Assembly (NCBI GenBank): GCA_002323245.1
Contig: DCPU01000009.1
Location: 1 to 62,907 of the forward strand
DNA length: 62,907 bases
From: Mariprofundus sp. UBA1536
Lineage (GTDB): Bacteria > Pseudomonadota > Zetaproteobacteria > Mariprofundales > Mariprofundaceae
Direction: 5' to 3'
The position numbers and the translations under genes were made by a program. Position 1 is the stretch's first letter. Every line of letters begins with the position of its first letter. The notes under the pieces were generated by a model. It searched no databases. It was not told the DNA's origin and saw only the letters and a program-made list of their open reading frames with translations. This document shows positions 1-8,572 of the stretch, in pieces.

Positions 1-156
1 ATGCCCACGAAAAAGACAATGCAACAACTGGCTAGGCTTCTCACAACAACCCTGATGCAACGAAGAAATATCATTGATCTTTTAGGTGAACCTTCACCTC
101 CACCAAAAAGAAAACCAGTAAGTAATCAGCGGCAGATGTATCTACTCAATGCTTAA
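1..156 (+). CDS. Transposase C-terminus (partial)
   Basis: An open frame of 51 codons runs from the window edge to a TAA at 154-156. The visible peptide is basic and ends in QMYLLNA. I infer a transposase because the frame ends inside the repeated terminus, as is common for compact IS elements. The ATG at position 1 is probably an internal codon, since no family-typical catalytic residues are present and the gene must start further left. The product cannot be assigned to a family from this tail alone. Confidence 0.55.
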   Translation: MPTKKTMQQLARLLTTTLMQRRNIIDLLGEPSPPPKRKPVSNQRQMYLLNA

Positions 157-169
157 CCGGACAGTAGTG
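147..169. repeat. IS terminal repeat, left copy
   Basis: These 23 bases, containing the core TTAACCGGACAGTAG, are exactly reverse-complementary to 62885-62907. The transposase stop codon lies inside the repeat. It marks the outer end of the element; the adjacent base 170 onward is truC-like coding sequence. Confidence 0.85.
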
Positions 170-270
170 ACTGCCACCAAATATTCATCCTGATAAATAA
201 TTTCCAATGTTTCGGTTGTTTCGATTTTTTCCGAGGGCTCAGATGTATCCGATGTGTCCAATGGGCTCAT
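170..270 (-). pseudogene. truC: tRNA pseudouridine synthase TruC-like, 5' fragment cut by the IS
   Basis: Reading leftward from an ATG at 268-270, the frame gives an acidic 20-residue lead followed by LEIIYQDEYLVAV, and is then cut at 169 by the IS end. That motif is the start of the TruC/RluA catalytic fold, where the next residues are normally NKPSGLLVH. TruC makes pseudouridine 65 in tRNA. The ATG lies 7 bases after the hrpB stop codon, so this was the second gene of an hrpB-truC operon. Only 33 codons remain and the catalytic Asp motif (HRLD) is absent, so the copy is inactive unless the remainder, beyond the IS, is expressed separately and functions. Confidence 0.75.
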
Positions 271-277
271 GGTTTGC

Positions 278-2884
278 CTATGCCCTATTCATTTGTTTCT
301 TGGTTTTACTGGTGGCTTGCGCGGTGAAGGGGTCATCGGGCCAGTAGTGGCGTTTGTATTTTCCGCGCAGCTCTTTTTTTACATCGTGATACGTAGTTTT
401 CCAGAAGCTGTTTAAATCTTGGGTGATTTGCATGGGTTTTCGTGCGGGTGATAAGAGATGCATCATCAGTTTGCACTGACCATTGATAAGGGTTGGTGTG
501 TCATATAAACCAAAGACTTCTTGCAGCCTGACAGCCAGTACGGGTTGGATAGGGTCACTGTAATCAATACTCACAGACGAGCCGCTGGGTACGCTGATTT
601 TTTCTGGGGCCAATTGATTGAGTAGCTGCTGTTGCTCCCAGCTAAGCTGATTGAGTAGTAACTGATAGATATCCAATTTTTGGCATTGCTTGAGACTATT
701 TTCATGACTTAGGTGCGGTTGCAGCCAAACATCCATGGTGTCGATTAATCCCTGCTCTGAAAAATCAGGAAGTGGTAGCTTGGCATACTCCTTTTGCATC
801 GCGGGATTGTGCGCAACATGGTGATTTAGAAACAATACACGTTGCTGAAGATGTAACGCCTTATCACTCCAGTTGAGGCAAGTAAGCCCCCTACTTTGAA
901 TGGCCTGCATTAAACACTGTTGAATAGCCGCTTGCGTGGCTGGGCTTTTGGCTTCGTGTTGCAGGGATTCGGAAAGCAGGATTTTACCTATGCTGCTGGT
1001 TTGCCTCACTTCGGCGCGCTGTGCGCTTTCATTCCATTCCACGCGCTCTTCATTCGCAATCATCTTGCTGAAATATGCTTCAAGTTGCGCTGCACTGATA
1101 TCTGCGGCCAGATAAATGCAGGCTTCGCCCTGTTTTGCATCGAGATTGGCAACCACGATGTAGGCATGCAAATGATGCTGCAAAAATGGAGGAATCACTG
1201 CGCCTTTGCCGTTGCTAAGCAAATAGCGCGCTTCGTTGGGGCTACGCTGTTTGGCGATTCTATCGGGATAGGCATAAGCCAGCAACACACCGCTTTGATG
1301 CGTATCGACTTTCTCTTTATGGACATTGCTTGTCGTGTTTTGTTTGAGACGCTTAAAAAAATCATCGGCAGTTTGTAAAATGCGTTTGATTTGCTGGCCA
1401 TCAAGGCCGCGAGCTTGGGCGCTACCGTGCACAAGGATGTTGATTCTATCAAAGATATCAGCGCTTTTATCCGAATGCGTGAGAAAGTCTTTTTCAGTGA
1501 GCACACTGGCAATCAGGCAGGCATGATAAGCTTGATTAAGCTTCACGGCAGCTAGCATCATATGCGCCAAGCGCGGATGCGTGCCCAGCTTAAGCATATC
1601 GCGGCCATGTTTTGTAATACCGCCATGTGCATCGACAGCGCCCAGCTTTTGCAGCAGCGCTTTAGCCTGTTCCGTGGCACTGGCTGGGGGCACATCCATC
1701 CACTGTAATTCATCCACCTTGCTCACGCCCCAATTGGCCAGCTCAAGCACCAAGGAGGATAAATCGCTGTGCAAAATTTCGGGTGCGGCATGTTTGGCCA
1801 AATGGGCTTGTTGCTCGGCGGTCCACATGCGATAACACACACCTGCAGATAAGCGCCCTGCTCTGCCGCTGCGCTGCGCTGCGGAATCTTGTGAAATGGA
1901 TTGGGTATTCAGCCTATTCATCGCCGAGGCTGGGCTATAATTGAGGATACGTTCTAACCCCGAATCAATCACGCAGCTGATGCCTTCAATGGTGATGCTG
2001 GTTTCAGCGATATTGGTGGCGAGCACTATCTTACGGCTACCATCGCTGGGAGAAAGCATCGCCAAATCCTGCTGCTGTTTATTCAAACTGCCATGCAGTG
2101 GCGCGATGATTACGTTGCTTATGGAAGCGTTATCCAATACTTGTTTGATGTGTTTGGAAAGCTGATTGATTTCTTTCACACCGGGCAAAAACACAAGGCA
2201 GTTGCCCTGATGATGTTGGATAAATGTTTTTACGGCGTTGGTCAGATTCATCATCAACTGCTGCTGAGGATTCAAGTTGTGCTGGCGAATCACTGTATCG
2301 AGGTATTGATGCTCAACGGGAAAACTGCGCCCTTGGCTTTGAATGATGGGTGCGTTATCCAGCAACATTGCCACAGCATGGGTATTCAGCGTGGCCGACA
2401 TTACCAGAATTTTTAAATCCTCACGCAAAATCTGCTGGCTTTGTAAACACAGGGCCAACGATAAATCGGCATGTAAGCTGCGCTCATGAAACTCATCAAA
2501 AATCACTAACGCTGTGTTTTGTAGCTCAGGGTCTGCTTGGAGTTTGCGCGTCAAAATGCCTTCGGTGACCACCAATATTTTGGTGTTATCACTCACACAA
2601 CTATCTTGGCGAATTTGATAGCCCACAGTTTCGCCAACTTTTTCACCCAGCAAAAAGGCCATACGCGCTGCTGCATTCCGAGCAGCGAGGCGACGCGGCT
2701 CAAGCATCACAATTTGCTTATGCCCCAACCAAGCTTGCTCAAGCAACGCAATCGGCACAGCTGTGGTTTTCCCTGCCCCTGGCGGGGCTTGCAGCACAAG
2801 TTTGTTGTGGCTGGTGAGTTTATCTTTGATGTCGTCTAATACTTCATGAATAGGCAGGGCATCATGGATGGGCTGGGTCAACAT
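278..2884 (-). CDS. hrpB: ATP-dependent helicase HrpB
   Basis: A DEAH/RHA-family helicase of 868 residues, close to the usual size for HrpB. In order it shows a Walker A motif APPGAGKTT near residue 35, the DEFH box (Walker B), the SAT motif in MSATLN, and QRSGRAGR (motif VI). The far C-terminus carries the HrpB-typical RHYWPDDPF. The substrate of HrpB is not well defined in most bacteria; an RNA role is presumed. I chose the ATG at 2884 (MLTQPIHD) because the family homology begins there; a longer frame to 2959 adds 25 non-conserved residues. It is followed after 7 bases by the truC remnant. Confidence 0.9.
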   Translation of the reverse strand: MLTQPIHDALPIHEVLDDIKDKLTSHNKLVLQAPPGAGKTTAVPIALLEQAWLGHKQIVMLEPRRLAARNAAARMAFLLGEKVGETVGYQIRQDSCVSDNTKILVVTEGILTRKLQADPELQNTALVIFDEFHERSLHADLSLALCLQSQQILREDLKILVMSATLNTHAVAMLLDNAPIIQSQGRSFPVEHQYLDTVIRQHNLNPQQQLMMNLTNAVKTFIQHHQGNCLVFLPGVKEINQLSKHIKQVLDNASISNVIIAPLHGSLNKQQQDLAMLSPSDGSRKIVLATNIAETSITIEGISCVIDSGLERILNYSPASAMNRLNTQSISQDSAAQRSGRAGRLSAGVCYRMWTAEQQAHLAKHAAPEILHSDLSSLVLELANWGVSKVDELQWMDVPPASATEQAKALLQKLGAVDAHGGITKHGRDMLKLGTHPRLAHMMLAAVKLNQAYHACLIASVLTEKDFLTHSDKSADIFDRINILVHGSAQARGLDGQQIKRILQTADDFFKRLKQNTTSNVHKEKVDTHQSGVLLAYAYPDRIAKQRSPNEARYLLSNGKGAVIPPFLQHHLHAYIVVANLDAKQGEACIYLAADISAAQLEAYFSKMIANEERVEWNESAQRAEVRQTSSIGKILLSESLQHEAKSPATQAAIQQCLMQAIQSRGLTCLNWSDKALHLQQRVLFLNHHVAHNPAMQKEYAKLPLPDFSEQGLIDTMDVWLQPHLSHENSLKQCQKLDIYQLLLNQLSWEQQQLLNQLAPEKISVPSGSSVSIDYSDPIQPVLAVRLQEVFGLYDTPTLINGQCKLMMHLLSPARKPMQITQDLNSFWKTTYHDVKKELRGKYKRHYWPDDPFTAQATSKTKKQMNRA

Positions 2885-3052
2885 AGGGGCGACTATAACT
2901 GATGATAGGTCAAAAACACTTGGAAAAGCAGTGGCGGCATCATGGAATCGAGCAGGCAAACAATCATGTCCAAAATATGACGTTCAAAGTTGATAAATCT
3001 TTATCGATGACACTATGGTTTGGCGATTTTTAAAGTTGGAGTTAGGCGCTGA

Positions 3053-3391
3053 ATGCACGCTAGAATAAATGCGAATATGAATCATGGTTTTTACCACCAT
3101 ATCGACGATGTAAATCGCCTGATTGTGACCACCTGTATCAGTGTGAAAACCAGCGAAGCAGACATGCTCAAAGCCCTAGCCTTCTATCAAGACAACATAC
3201 AAAACCAAGCCAATCTCATCACTTACAATGAAGTGCTAATTTTCCCAGAAGCAACCGATATGGATCTCTCATTCAGTGGCGTAAAAAAGTTGGCACAACT
3301 TGCTATTAAATCCGATGACAAAGACCCCAAGCGAAAAAAGCGGACTAATTGTTTCGTTCTATCAAACCGCTGGCATCAACGTTTGCACTAA
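3053..3391 (+). CDS. Small hypothetical protein, possibly C-terminally truncated
   Basis: A 112-residue frame with an alternative ATG at 3077 (MNHGFYHHID). Residues 9-85 alternate hydrophobic strands and helices (NRLIVTTCISV, FSGVKKLAQLA), resembling small STAS-like cytosolic proteins of about 130 residues, though I cannot name the family with certainty. The last 25 residues are basic and look unlike a folded end, and the frame runs 30 bases into the convergent amidohydrolase gene. A late frameshift or truncation is possible. No strong ribosome-binding site is visible for either start. Confidence 0.5.
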   Translation: MHARINANMNHGFYHHIDDVNRLIVTTCISVKTSEADMLKALAFYQDNIQNQANLITYNEVLIFPEATDMDLSFSGVKKLAQLAIKSDDKDPKRKKRTNCFVLSNRWHQRLH

Positions 3392-4552
3392 CCGAACCCA
3401 GTAAGCAGCACCCACACCAAGAATGGCATCATTAAAATCATATTGCGGATGATGAAGCAATCCTTTGGTTTCCGCTGTATGGCCACCAAGCCAAATATAA
3501 CAGCCCGGCTTTTGTTGCAGCATAAAGGAAAAATCCTCTGCGCCCATGCTGGGCTGCGGCTCTCTGTTGATGTTTTCTTCGCCCACAAGACTGGCAGCAA
3601 CATCAAGCGCCTGTTCGGTTTCCGCAATGCTGTTGATGGTAGCTGGATATGCCACCGTGCCAGGATTAAAGCGCACTTCGGCTTTGACCTGCATCGCCGC
3701 GCCAACAGAAGTCGAAATCGCTTCAATGCGCTGTTTGATTTGCGCTCGCACTTCATCATTGAGGCAGCGGAAAGTGCCACAAATCTGTGCCGTTTCCGGG
3801 ATAATATTCCAAGTGGTGCCACCATGGATTTGAGTAACGCTGACCACGGCAGGTTGATACGGGGCAATATCGCGGCTGACAATGCTTTGCAATGCCACCA
3901 CCAATTGTGAGGCAGCAAGCAGCGGATCATGCCCCTGATGGGGTTTGGCGGCATGACAGCCTTTGCCATGCAAAATGATTTCGAAGGTATCAAACGAAGC
4001 CATCATGGCGCCGGCTTTGGCCGCAAACTGCCCTTGGGGCACATCTGGAAAATTGTGCATCCCAAACACGCGTTGCGCAGGAAAACGTTCGAACAAGCCA
4101 TCTTCAATCATTTTAGCTGCACCACCAAAGCTTTCTTCAGCAGGCTGAAAAATAAAATAGACGGTGCCATCAAAGTGTGGGTTTTGAGCCAAGTGTTTGG
4201 CAGCGCCCAGCAGCATGGCTGTGTGCCCATCATGGCCGCAAGCATGCATTTTCCCTGCTGTTTGCGAGCGATGTTGGATGTCATTCAACTCTTGCACAGG
4301 CAGCGCATCCATATCGGCGCGCAGGGCAATGCATGCATCACTGTTGCCAGCTTTAAGCGTGGCCACCACGCCTGTGCCTGCTAAGCCTTGATGCACGGTT
4401 AAACCCAAATCGTTGAGGATACCAACAATAAATGCTGAAGTTTCAAACTCTTCAAATGCTGTTTCAGGGTGTTGGTGCAAATGCCTGCGCCAGACTTGCA
4501 TCTGCTCTTGCAGCGCTGGAAAATCTTTATGGAAGCTTGCATGTTTAAACAT
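3362..4552 (-). CDS. M20D-family metallo-amidohydrolase (hippurate / N-acyl-amino-acid hydrolase type)
   Basis: 396 residues, full length for the M20D aminoacylase/hippurate hydrolase group. Metal-binding motifs are present in order: HACGHDGHTAML near residue 110, PAEE with the catalytic Glu near 140, GMHNFP, and the C-terminal GGHT followed by LHHPQYDFND. These enzymes remove acyl groups from N-acylated amino acids or hydrolyse related amides, usually in the cytosol. The start ATG has an AGGAGC site upstream. The 3' end overlaps the convergent small ORF. The exact substrate cannot be read from sequence. Confidence 0.88.
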   Translation of the reverse strand: MFKHASFHKDFPALQEQMQVWRRHLHQHPETAFEEFETSAFIVGILNDLGLTVHQGLAGTGVVATLKAGNSDACIALRADMDALPVQELNDIQHRSQTAGKMHACGHDGHTAMLLGAAKHLAQNPHFDGTVYFIFQPAEESFGGAAKMIEDGLFERFPAQRVFGMHNFPDVPQGQFAAKAGAMMASFDTFEIILHGKGCHAAKPHQGHDPLLAASQLVVALQSIVSRDIAPYQPAVVSVTQIHGGTTWNIIPETAQICGTFRCLNDEVRAQIKQRIEAISTSVGAAMQVKAEVRFNPGTVAYPATINSIAETEQALDVAASLVGEENINREPQPSMGAEDFSFMLQQKPGCYIWLGGHTAETKGLLHHPQYDFNDAILGVGAAYWVRLVQTLMPAV

Positions 4553-4759
4553 TTTGGCTTGCTCCTGCTTATCAACGATGGGGCTTAATAAATCGAGCGC
4601 ACACGTTATCGGATTATGCCGATGGCAAACACCCTTTTATGGTTTGGGGCGATTTAAAATATGCCATTTTTTTTGGCTTCGTATAAAGTCCGCGACCTAC
4701 TAAGCTTGTGTACAACCCATACGGCAACTACTCCCCTTTCAAAAACGGTCTTAAAACAA

Positions 4760-5629
4760 ATGAATAAAACAACCATAGCAACCCACAACGGCAATTTTCA
4801 TGCAGATGATGTTTTCAGCGTCGCAGCCATGAAATACATCTTCCCAACATTTGAGCTGGTTCGCACACGCGATTTAGAGCTTATCAACAAAGCCGATGTG
4901 GTGATTGATGTGGGTGGCATTTACGACCCTGAAACCAACCGCTTCGATCATCATCAGCGCGGTGGTGCAGGTGAACGTGAAAATGGCATCCCCTACTCTT
5001 CATTTGGTATCATTTGGAAAAAATATGGCGCACAAATTTGCGGCGGCAATCAAGATATTGCCAATGCGGTGGATGGCGGGCTGGTATCCACGATTGATGC
5101 TGTCGATTGCGGTCATGTCCAAGGGGTTCAAGAAGGCATTAGCTTAAGCCAAACCATTGGTATGTTTAACCCCACTTGGGAAGAAGATAACCATGTGGAT
5201 GCCTGTTTTGATGAAGCCGTTGTTTTTGCATCACGTGTTTTGGCGCGCTTTGTCGCAGCTGCCAGCGGCGGCATCAGCGCCAAAGCCATTGTGGCCAAAG
5301 CCATTGAAAACGCTGAAGATCCGCGCGTGATTGTATTGGAACAATATACCCCATGGAAAAAGACAGTGGTAAACTTATCCGAACAAGCTTTGTATGTGGT
5401 TTATCCTGCGCAGACCGGAGAATGGCGCATTCAAACGGTGCCAACTGAGCATGGCTCATTCGAAAACAGAAAACCGTTACCTGCATCTTGGGCTGGCTTG
5501 TCCGATGCAGCACTGCAAGAAGTGACTGGTATTGATGATGCCATGTTCTGCCACAATGGTTTATTTATCGCAGGTTCAAGATCATTCGCAAGTACCATGA
5601 AAATGGCAGCGATGGCGCTTGAAGCCTAA
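4760..5629 (+). CDS. MYG1 family protein (UPF0160), DHH-like metal-dependent hydrolase
   Basis: 289 residues, the whole MYG1 fold. The N-terminus ATHNGNFHADDVFSVAAM and the later DVGGIYDPETNRFDHHQ are the family signatures, with His/Asp clusters that bind metal in DHH-type phosphoesterases. Eukaryotic MYG1 acts as a 3'-5' RNA exonuclease; the role in bacteria is unknown, so a nucleic-acid hydrolase function here is inference. I chose ATG 4760 (MNKTTIATHNG) because the upstream 33 codons are not family-like. The next gene starts 5 bases after the stop, suggesting co-transcription with the LRR kinase. Confidence 0.88.
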   Translation: MNKTTIATHNGNFHADDVFSVAAMKYIFPTFELVRTRDLELINKADVVIDVGGIYDPETNRFDHHQRGGAGERENGIPYSSFGIIWKKYGAQICGGNQDIANAVDGGLVSTIDAVDCGHVQGVQEGISLSQTIGMFNPTWEEDNHVDACFDEAVVFASRVLARFVAAASGGISAKAIVAKAIENAEDPRVIVLEQYTPWKKTVVNLSEQALYVVYPAQTGEWRIQTVPTEHGSFENRKPLPASWAGLSDAALQEVTGIDDAMFCHNGLFIAGSRSFASTMKMAAMALEA

Positions 5630-5634
5630 TACAA

Positions 5635-6918
5635 GTGTCAACAACACCAGATTCATTCAGTCATGCCCAACGCATCAACATCAAAGACAACTTAACCGAG
5701 TTTCCTCAGTCATTGTATGAAGCTGCAGATACCCTGGAAATTTTAGACCTATCAGGCAACAAGTTAAGTAGCCTTCCCGATGATTTCCATCGCTTTCAAA
5801 ACTTAAAAATTCTATTTTTATCCGATAACAACTTTGAAAGTTTTCCTGAAGTGCTAGCGAGGTGTCCTGCGTTGACCATGGTTGGTTTTAAGGCCAACCG
5901 CATCAAATATATTCCAGAATATGCTCTGCCCGAATACATCCGCTGGCTAATTTTAACGGATAACAAAATCACCCAACTACCCAAATCCTTTGGCAGACAT
6001 CAACAGCTGCAAAAGCTGATGCTCGCTGGCAATGCCATCACTAAGTTGCCCGATAGCATGGCAATGTGTCGCAACCTCGAACTATGCCGCCTATCCGCGA
6101 ATCAATTGGAATCCTTACCTGATTGGATCATCACCCTACCCCGTTTATCGTGGTTGGCGTTTGCAGGTAACCCATGCTGCCCAAGCCAAGCAGCCGAGCA
6201 AAACTTAGAAGAAATCCACTGGGATGAATTGCAAATCAGCCATGAGCTTGGCTCTGGCGCATCAGGCATTATCTCCAAAGCTTTATGGAAAGAGCGCTTT
6301 GATGTGGCTTTAAAAGCATTTCGCGGCGACATCACCAGCGATGGTATGCCAGAAGATGAAATGGCAATTTCCATTGCAGCAGGCGAGCATAAAAACCTTG
6401 TCGATGTGGTCGGCAAACTTACTGGTCACCCAGAAAACAAAGATGGCTTATTGCTCTCACTCATCGCCGATGATTTTGTCAACTTAGCTGGCCCGCCAAG
6501 CCTTAGCTCCTGCACCCGAGACACTTACGCCGAAGGCCAAACCTTTAGCTTAGAGCACGTGTTACACATCATCAGCGCCATCGCCTCAGTATCCGCCCAT
6601 CTTCACGACAAAGCCATCATACACGGTGACCTCTACGGCCATAATATCCTCATCAACCCCCAAGCCGACTGTATTCTCGGCGACTTTGGCGCCGCCACCC
6701 AATACACCAGCCTTAACCAAACCATGCAACATGGACTTGAGCAGCTCGAGGTCAGAGCGTTCGGTTGTTTACTTGAAGAACTGATAGATCGCGTAGATTC
6801 AACTGAGCCCAGCGAATCTCTCAATCAGCTGAAACTACTTGCAACGCGCTGCCTTCAGGAAAACGTTAACCAACGACCACTTTTTAACGAAATTTCAGAG
6901 CTGGTCACATCAGTCTAA
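5635..6918 (+). CDS. Leucine-rich-repeat protein kinase
   Basis: 427 residues starting at GTG. Residues 30-180 hold about six leucine-rich repeats (LxxLxLxxNxLxxLP pattern). Residues 200-427 are a eukaryotic-like protein kinase: glycine loop GSGASG 206-211, Lys227 in VALKAF, catalytic loop HGDLYGHN 330-337 (Asp332, Asn337) and DFG 350-352. The usual HRD arginine is Gly331, so it belongs to the RD-minus type, and an activation segment is barely visible. No signal peptide or membrane helix is seen, so it is probably cytosolic. The LRR part likely recruits a partner. It sits 5 bases behind the MYG1 gene and overlaps panE by 14 bases tail to tail. Confidence 0.88.
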   Translation: MSTTPDSFSHAQRINIKDNLTEFPQSLYEAADTLEILDLSGNKLSSLPDDFHRFQNLKILFLSDNNFESFPEVLARCPALTMVGFKANRIKYIPEYALPEYIRWLILTDNKITQLPKSFGRHQQLQKLMLAGNAITKLPDSMAMCRNLELCRLSANQLESLPDWIITLPRLSWLAFAGNPCCPSQAAEQNLEEIHWDELQISHELGSGASGIISKALWKERFDVALKAFRGDITSDGMPEDEMAISIAAGEHKNLVDVVGKLTGHPENKDGLLLSLIADDFVNLAGPPSLSSCTRDTYAEGQTFSLEHVLHIISAIASVSAHLHDKAIIHGDLYGHNILINPQADCILGDFGAATQYTSLNQTMQHGLEQLEVRAFGCLLEELIDRVDSTEPSESLNQLKLLATRCLQENVNQRPLFNEISELVTSV

Positions 6919-7825
6919 TATCTGCTGCCTTTATCAAAGAGGTAAGCAAGTCATTCACAGGTGTCTCTATACCCAAAGCCTTGGCCTGCTTGGCCACATA
7001 ACCATTCATCGCCGCGATTTCGGTGGGTCTGCCGTGTTCCATATCTTGCCACATGCTGGTTTTAACTTCGCCAGCTTTGAGCGTGAGCGCGATATGTTGC
7101 GCAATCACTTCTTGGGGCAATGCCACACCCATTGCTTTAGCGACATGTAGTGTCTCCAACATGACATCGCTTACCCATCTGGCAGTGTCAGGTTCGTTGG
7201 CGATATCTTTGGCAAAGCGGCGCGTTAAGGCGGTGATGGCATTAAAGCCACAATTCCACATCATCTTATGCCAAAGCATGACGTGTACATCTTCTGGCTC
7301 GGCAGCATCAACGCCGGATTTTATCCATGTCTGTATCAAATCATCTAAAACCTGTTTTGCGCTTTCATCTTTATTTTCATATCGACCCAAACGGATATGC
7401 CCTGCTGCTGAATGATTGATAACCCCTGGCCTTTCAATGCGCACGCCTATAAAAGCGGAAGCTGCGATGACTGCATGTTTTGGGAAATAGCGCTGTACAA
7501 CTTCAGGCGCTTCCACTCCATTTTGCATGGTTAGCAACATACAGTTTTTGGATACGACTTGGCTTAGTTGCTCACACATGGTTTCTAAACCCGTGGTTTT
7601 GCAAGCCAATAGAATCACATCACAATCTGAAAGCGATGCCGCATCATCACTTGCGGCAACGTTGATCTGCTTACTTGTGCCAAACGACACCACCAACAAA
7701 CCATTGGTTTGCAGTGCTCTTAAATGTTCGCCTCGGGTAAGGTAAACAGTGTCTACGCCGCCCTGTTGCAACATCGCACCATAAAAACATCCCACTGCGC
7801 CTGCGCCCGCAATTCCAACTTTCAT
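6905..7825 (-). CDS. panE: 2-dehydropantoate 2-reductase (ketopantoate reductase)
   Basis: 306 residues, normal for PanE. It reduces ketopantoate to pantoate with NADPH in coenzyme A biosynthesis. The N-terminal Rossmann motif GAGAVG lies at residues 7-12, and the catalytic lysine region WHKMMWNCGFNAITAL lies near residue 180. A strong GGAAGGAG site precedes the ATG. No other pantothenate gene is nearby. ApbA/PanE-family paralogues exist with other 2-keto acid substrates, so the assignment is by family. Confidence 0.87.
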   Translation of the reverse strand: MKVGIAGAGAVGCFYGAMLQQGGVDTVYLTRGEHLRALQTNGLLVVSFGTSKQINVAASDDAASLSDCDVILLACKTTGLETMCEQLSQVVSKNCMLLTMQNGVEAPEVVQRYFPKHAVIAASAFIGVRIERPGVINHSAAGHIRLGRYENKDESAKQVLDDLIQTWIKSGVDAAEPEDVHVMLWHKMMWNCGFNAITALTRRFAKDIANEPDTARWVSDVMLETLHVAKAMGVALPQEVIAQHIALTLKAGEVKTSMWQDMEHGRPTEIAAMNGYVAKQAKALGIETPVNDLLTSLIKAADIRLM

Positions 7826-7952
7826 GGCAAAGCTCCTTCCCCGATTTGCTTATTAATCCAAAGCACTTGCTGATGCTTGGGGCTATGCTAAGTTTCTGAA
7901 AAGCGCCTGACTACCGCTCAAAACGGCGCAAAAAAAACACCTAGGGGTTGGG

Positions 7953-8567
7953 ATGCTGAGTCCAAAGCTGTCACATGATGCACCAGCCACTAGCCTTATT
8001 GCTTATTGGATTGGCCGATTGATTCTGGCGTTTTTTGGCTGGGATGTCACAGGCAAGGTACCAGAGTATAAGAAGTTTGTACTTATCGCTGCCCCGCATA
8101 CCAGCAACTGGGATTTCCCCATTGGCTTGGCCGCCTCGTATATCTTTAGGCTCAAGGTTTCATGGGCAGGCAAAGATGCGTTGTTTAACCATCCTTTGGG
8201 TTGGTTTATGCGCTGGCTTGGTGGCATTTCTATTGATAGGAGCAGTCCAAACGGCGTGGTTCAACAAATGGCCAACAGCTTCAAAACATCGGAACGCTGC
8301 GTGATTGCAATTACCCCATCGGGCACACGAAAAAAGGCCCCACGCTGGAAATCAGGATTTTATTGGCTTGCGCTTGAAGCGAAAGTGCCCATTGCTTGCG
8401 GCGTTTTGGATTATGGCCGCAAAACTGCAAGCATTGGTTTAACATTTATGCCCACTGGTGATGCCAAACAAGATATGGACAAAATCCGCGCATTTTACGC
8501 AGGTACGCAAGCTAAAGTGCCGCAAAATGTTACGCCCATACAGCTTAAAGAAGAGAGCCAGTCATAA
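7953..8567 (+). CDS. PlsC-like acyltransferase
   Basis: 204 residues. The acyltransferase HX4D motif is HTSNWD near residue 50, followed by the GGISIDRS block near 90 and ITPSGTRKKAPRWKSGFY near 125, which corresponds to the glycerophosphate-binding (EGTR-like) region. This small family is usually annotated as 1-acyl-sn-glycerol-3-phosphate acyltransferase and probably acts at the inner face of the membrane. The hydrophobic N-terminus (LIAYWIGRLILAFFGW) could anchor it. The acceptor lipid is not evident. The next gene follows after 5 bases. Confidence 0.82.
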   Translation: MLSPKLSHDAPATSLIAYWIGRLILAFFGWDVTGKVPEYKKFVLIAAPHTSNWDFPIGLAASYIFRLKVSWAGKDALFNHPLGWFMRWLGGISIDRSSPNGVVQQMANSFKTSERCVIAITPSGTRKKAPRWKSGFYWLALEAKVPIACGVLDYGRKTASIGLTFMPTGDAKQDMDKIRAFYAGTQAKVPQNVTPIQLKEESQS

Positions 8568-8572
8568 TCAGA

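Larger units (their letters stand above)
1..169 (+). mobile_element. 3' end of an insertion sequence (partial, left window edge)
   Basis: The first 169 bases are the distal end of an insertion sequence whose body lies left of the window. The transposase reading frame stops at 156, inside a terminal sequence (147-169) that reappears as an exact reverse complement at the right window edge. Sequence beyond 169 differs from sequence beyond the right copy, so 169/170 is the element boundary to within a base or two. The element interrupts a truC-like gene. The family is not certain; the short C-terminal tail vaguely recalls IS4-type transposases. Confidence 0.75.

Noticed and set aside
2885..2959. 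N-terminal extension of HrpB
   Set aside because: The 25 extra residues have no family similarity and the conserved start MLTQPIHD follows them.
3443..4391. Several long open frames opposite the amidohydrolase gene
   Set aside because: They are antisense to a gene with full catalytic motifs, contain no domain signature and lack ribosome-binding sites.
4661..4759. N-terminal extension of the MYG1 protein
   Set aside because: Family homology starts at ATG 4760; the upstream part is low in conservation and lies in the divergent promoter region.
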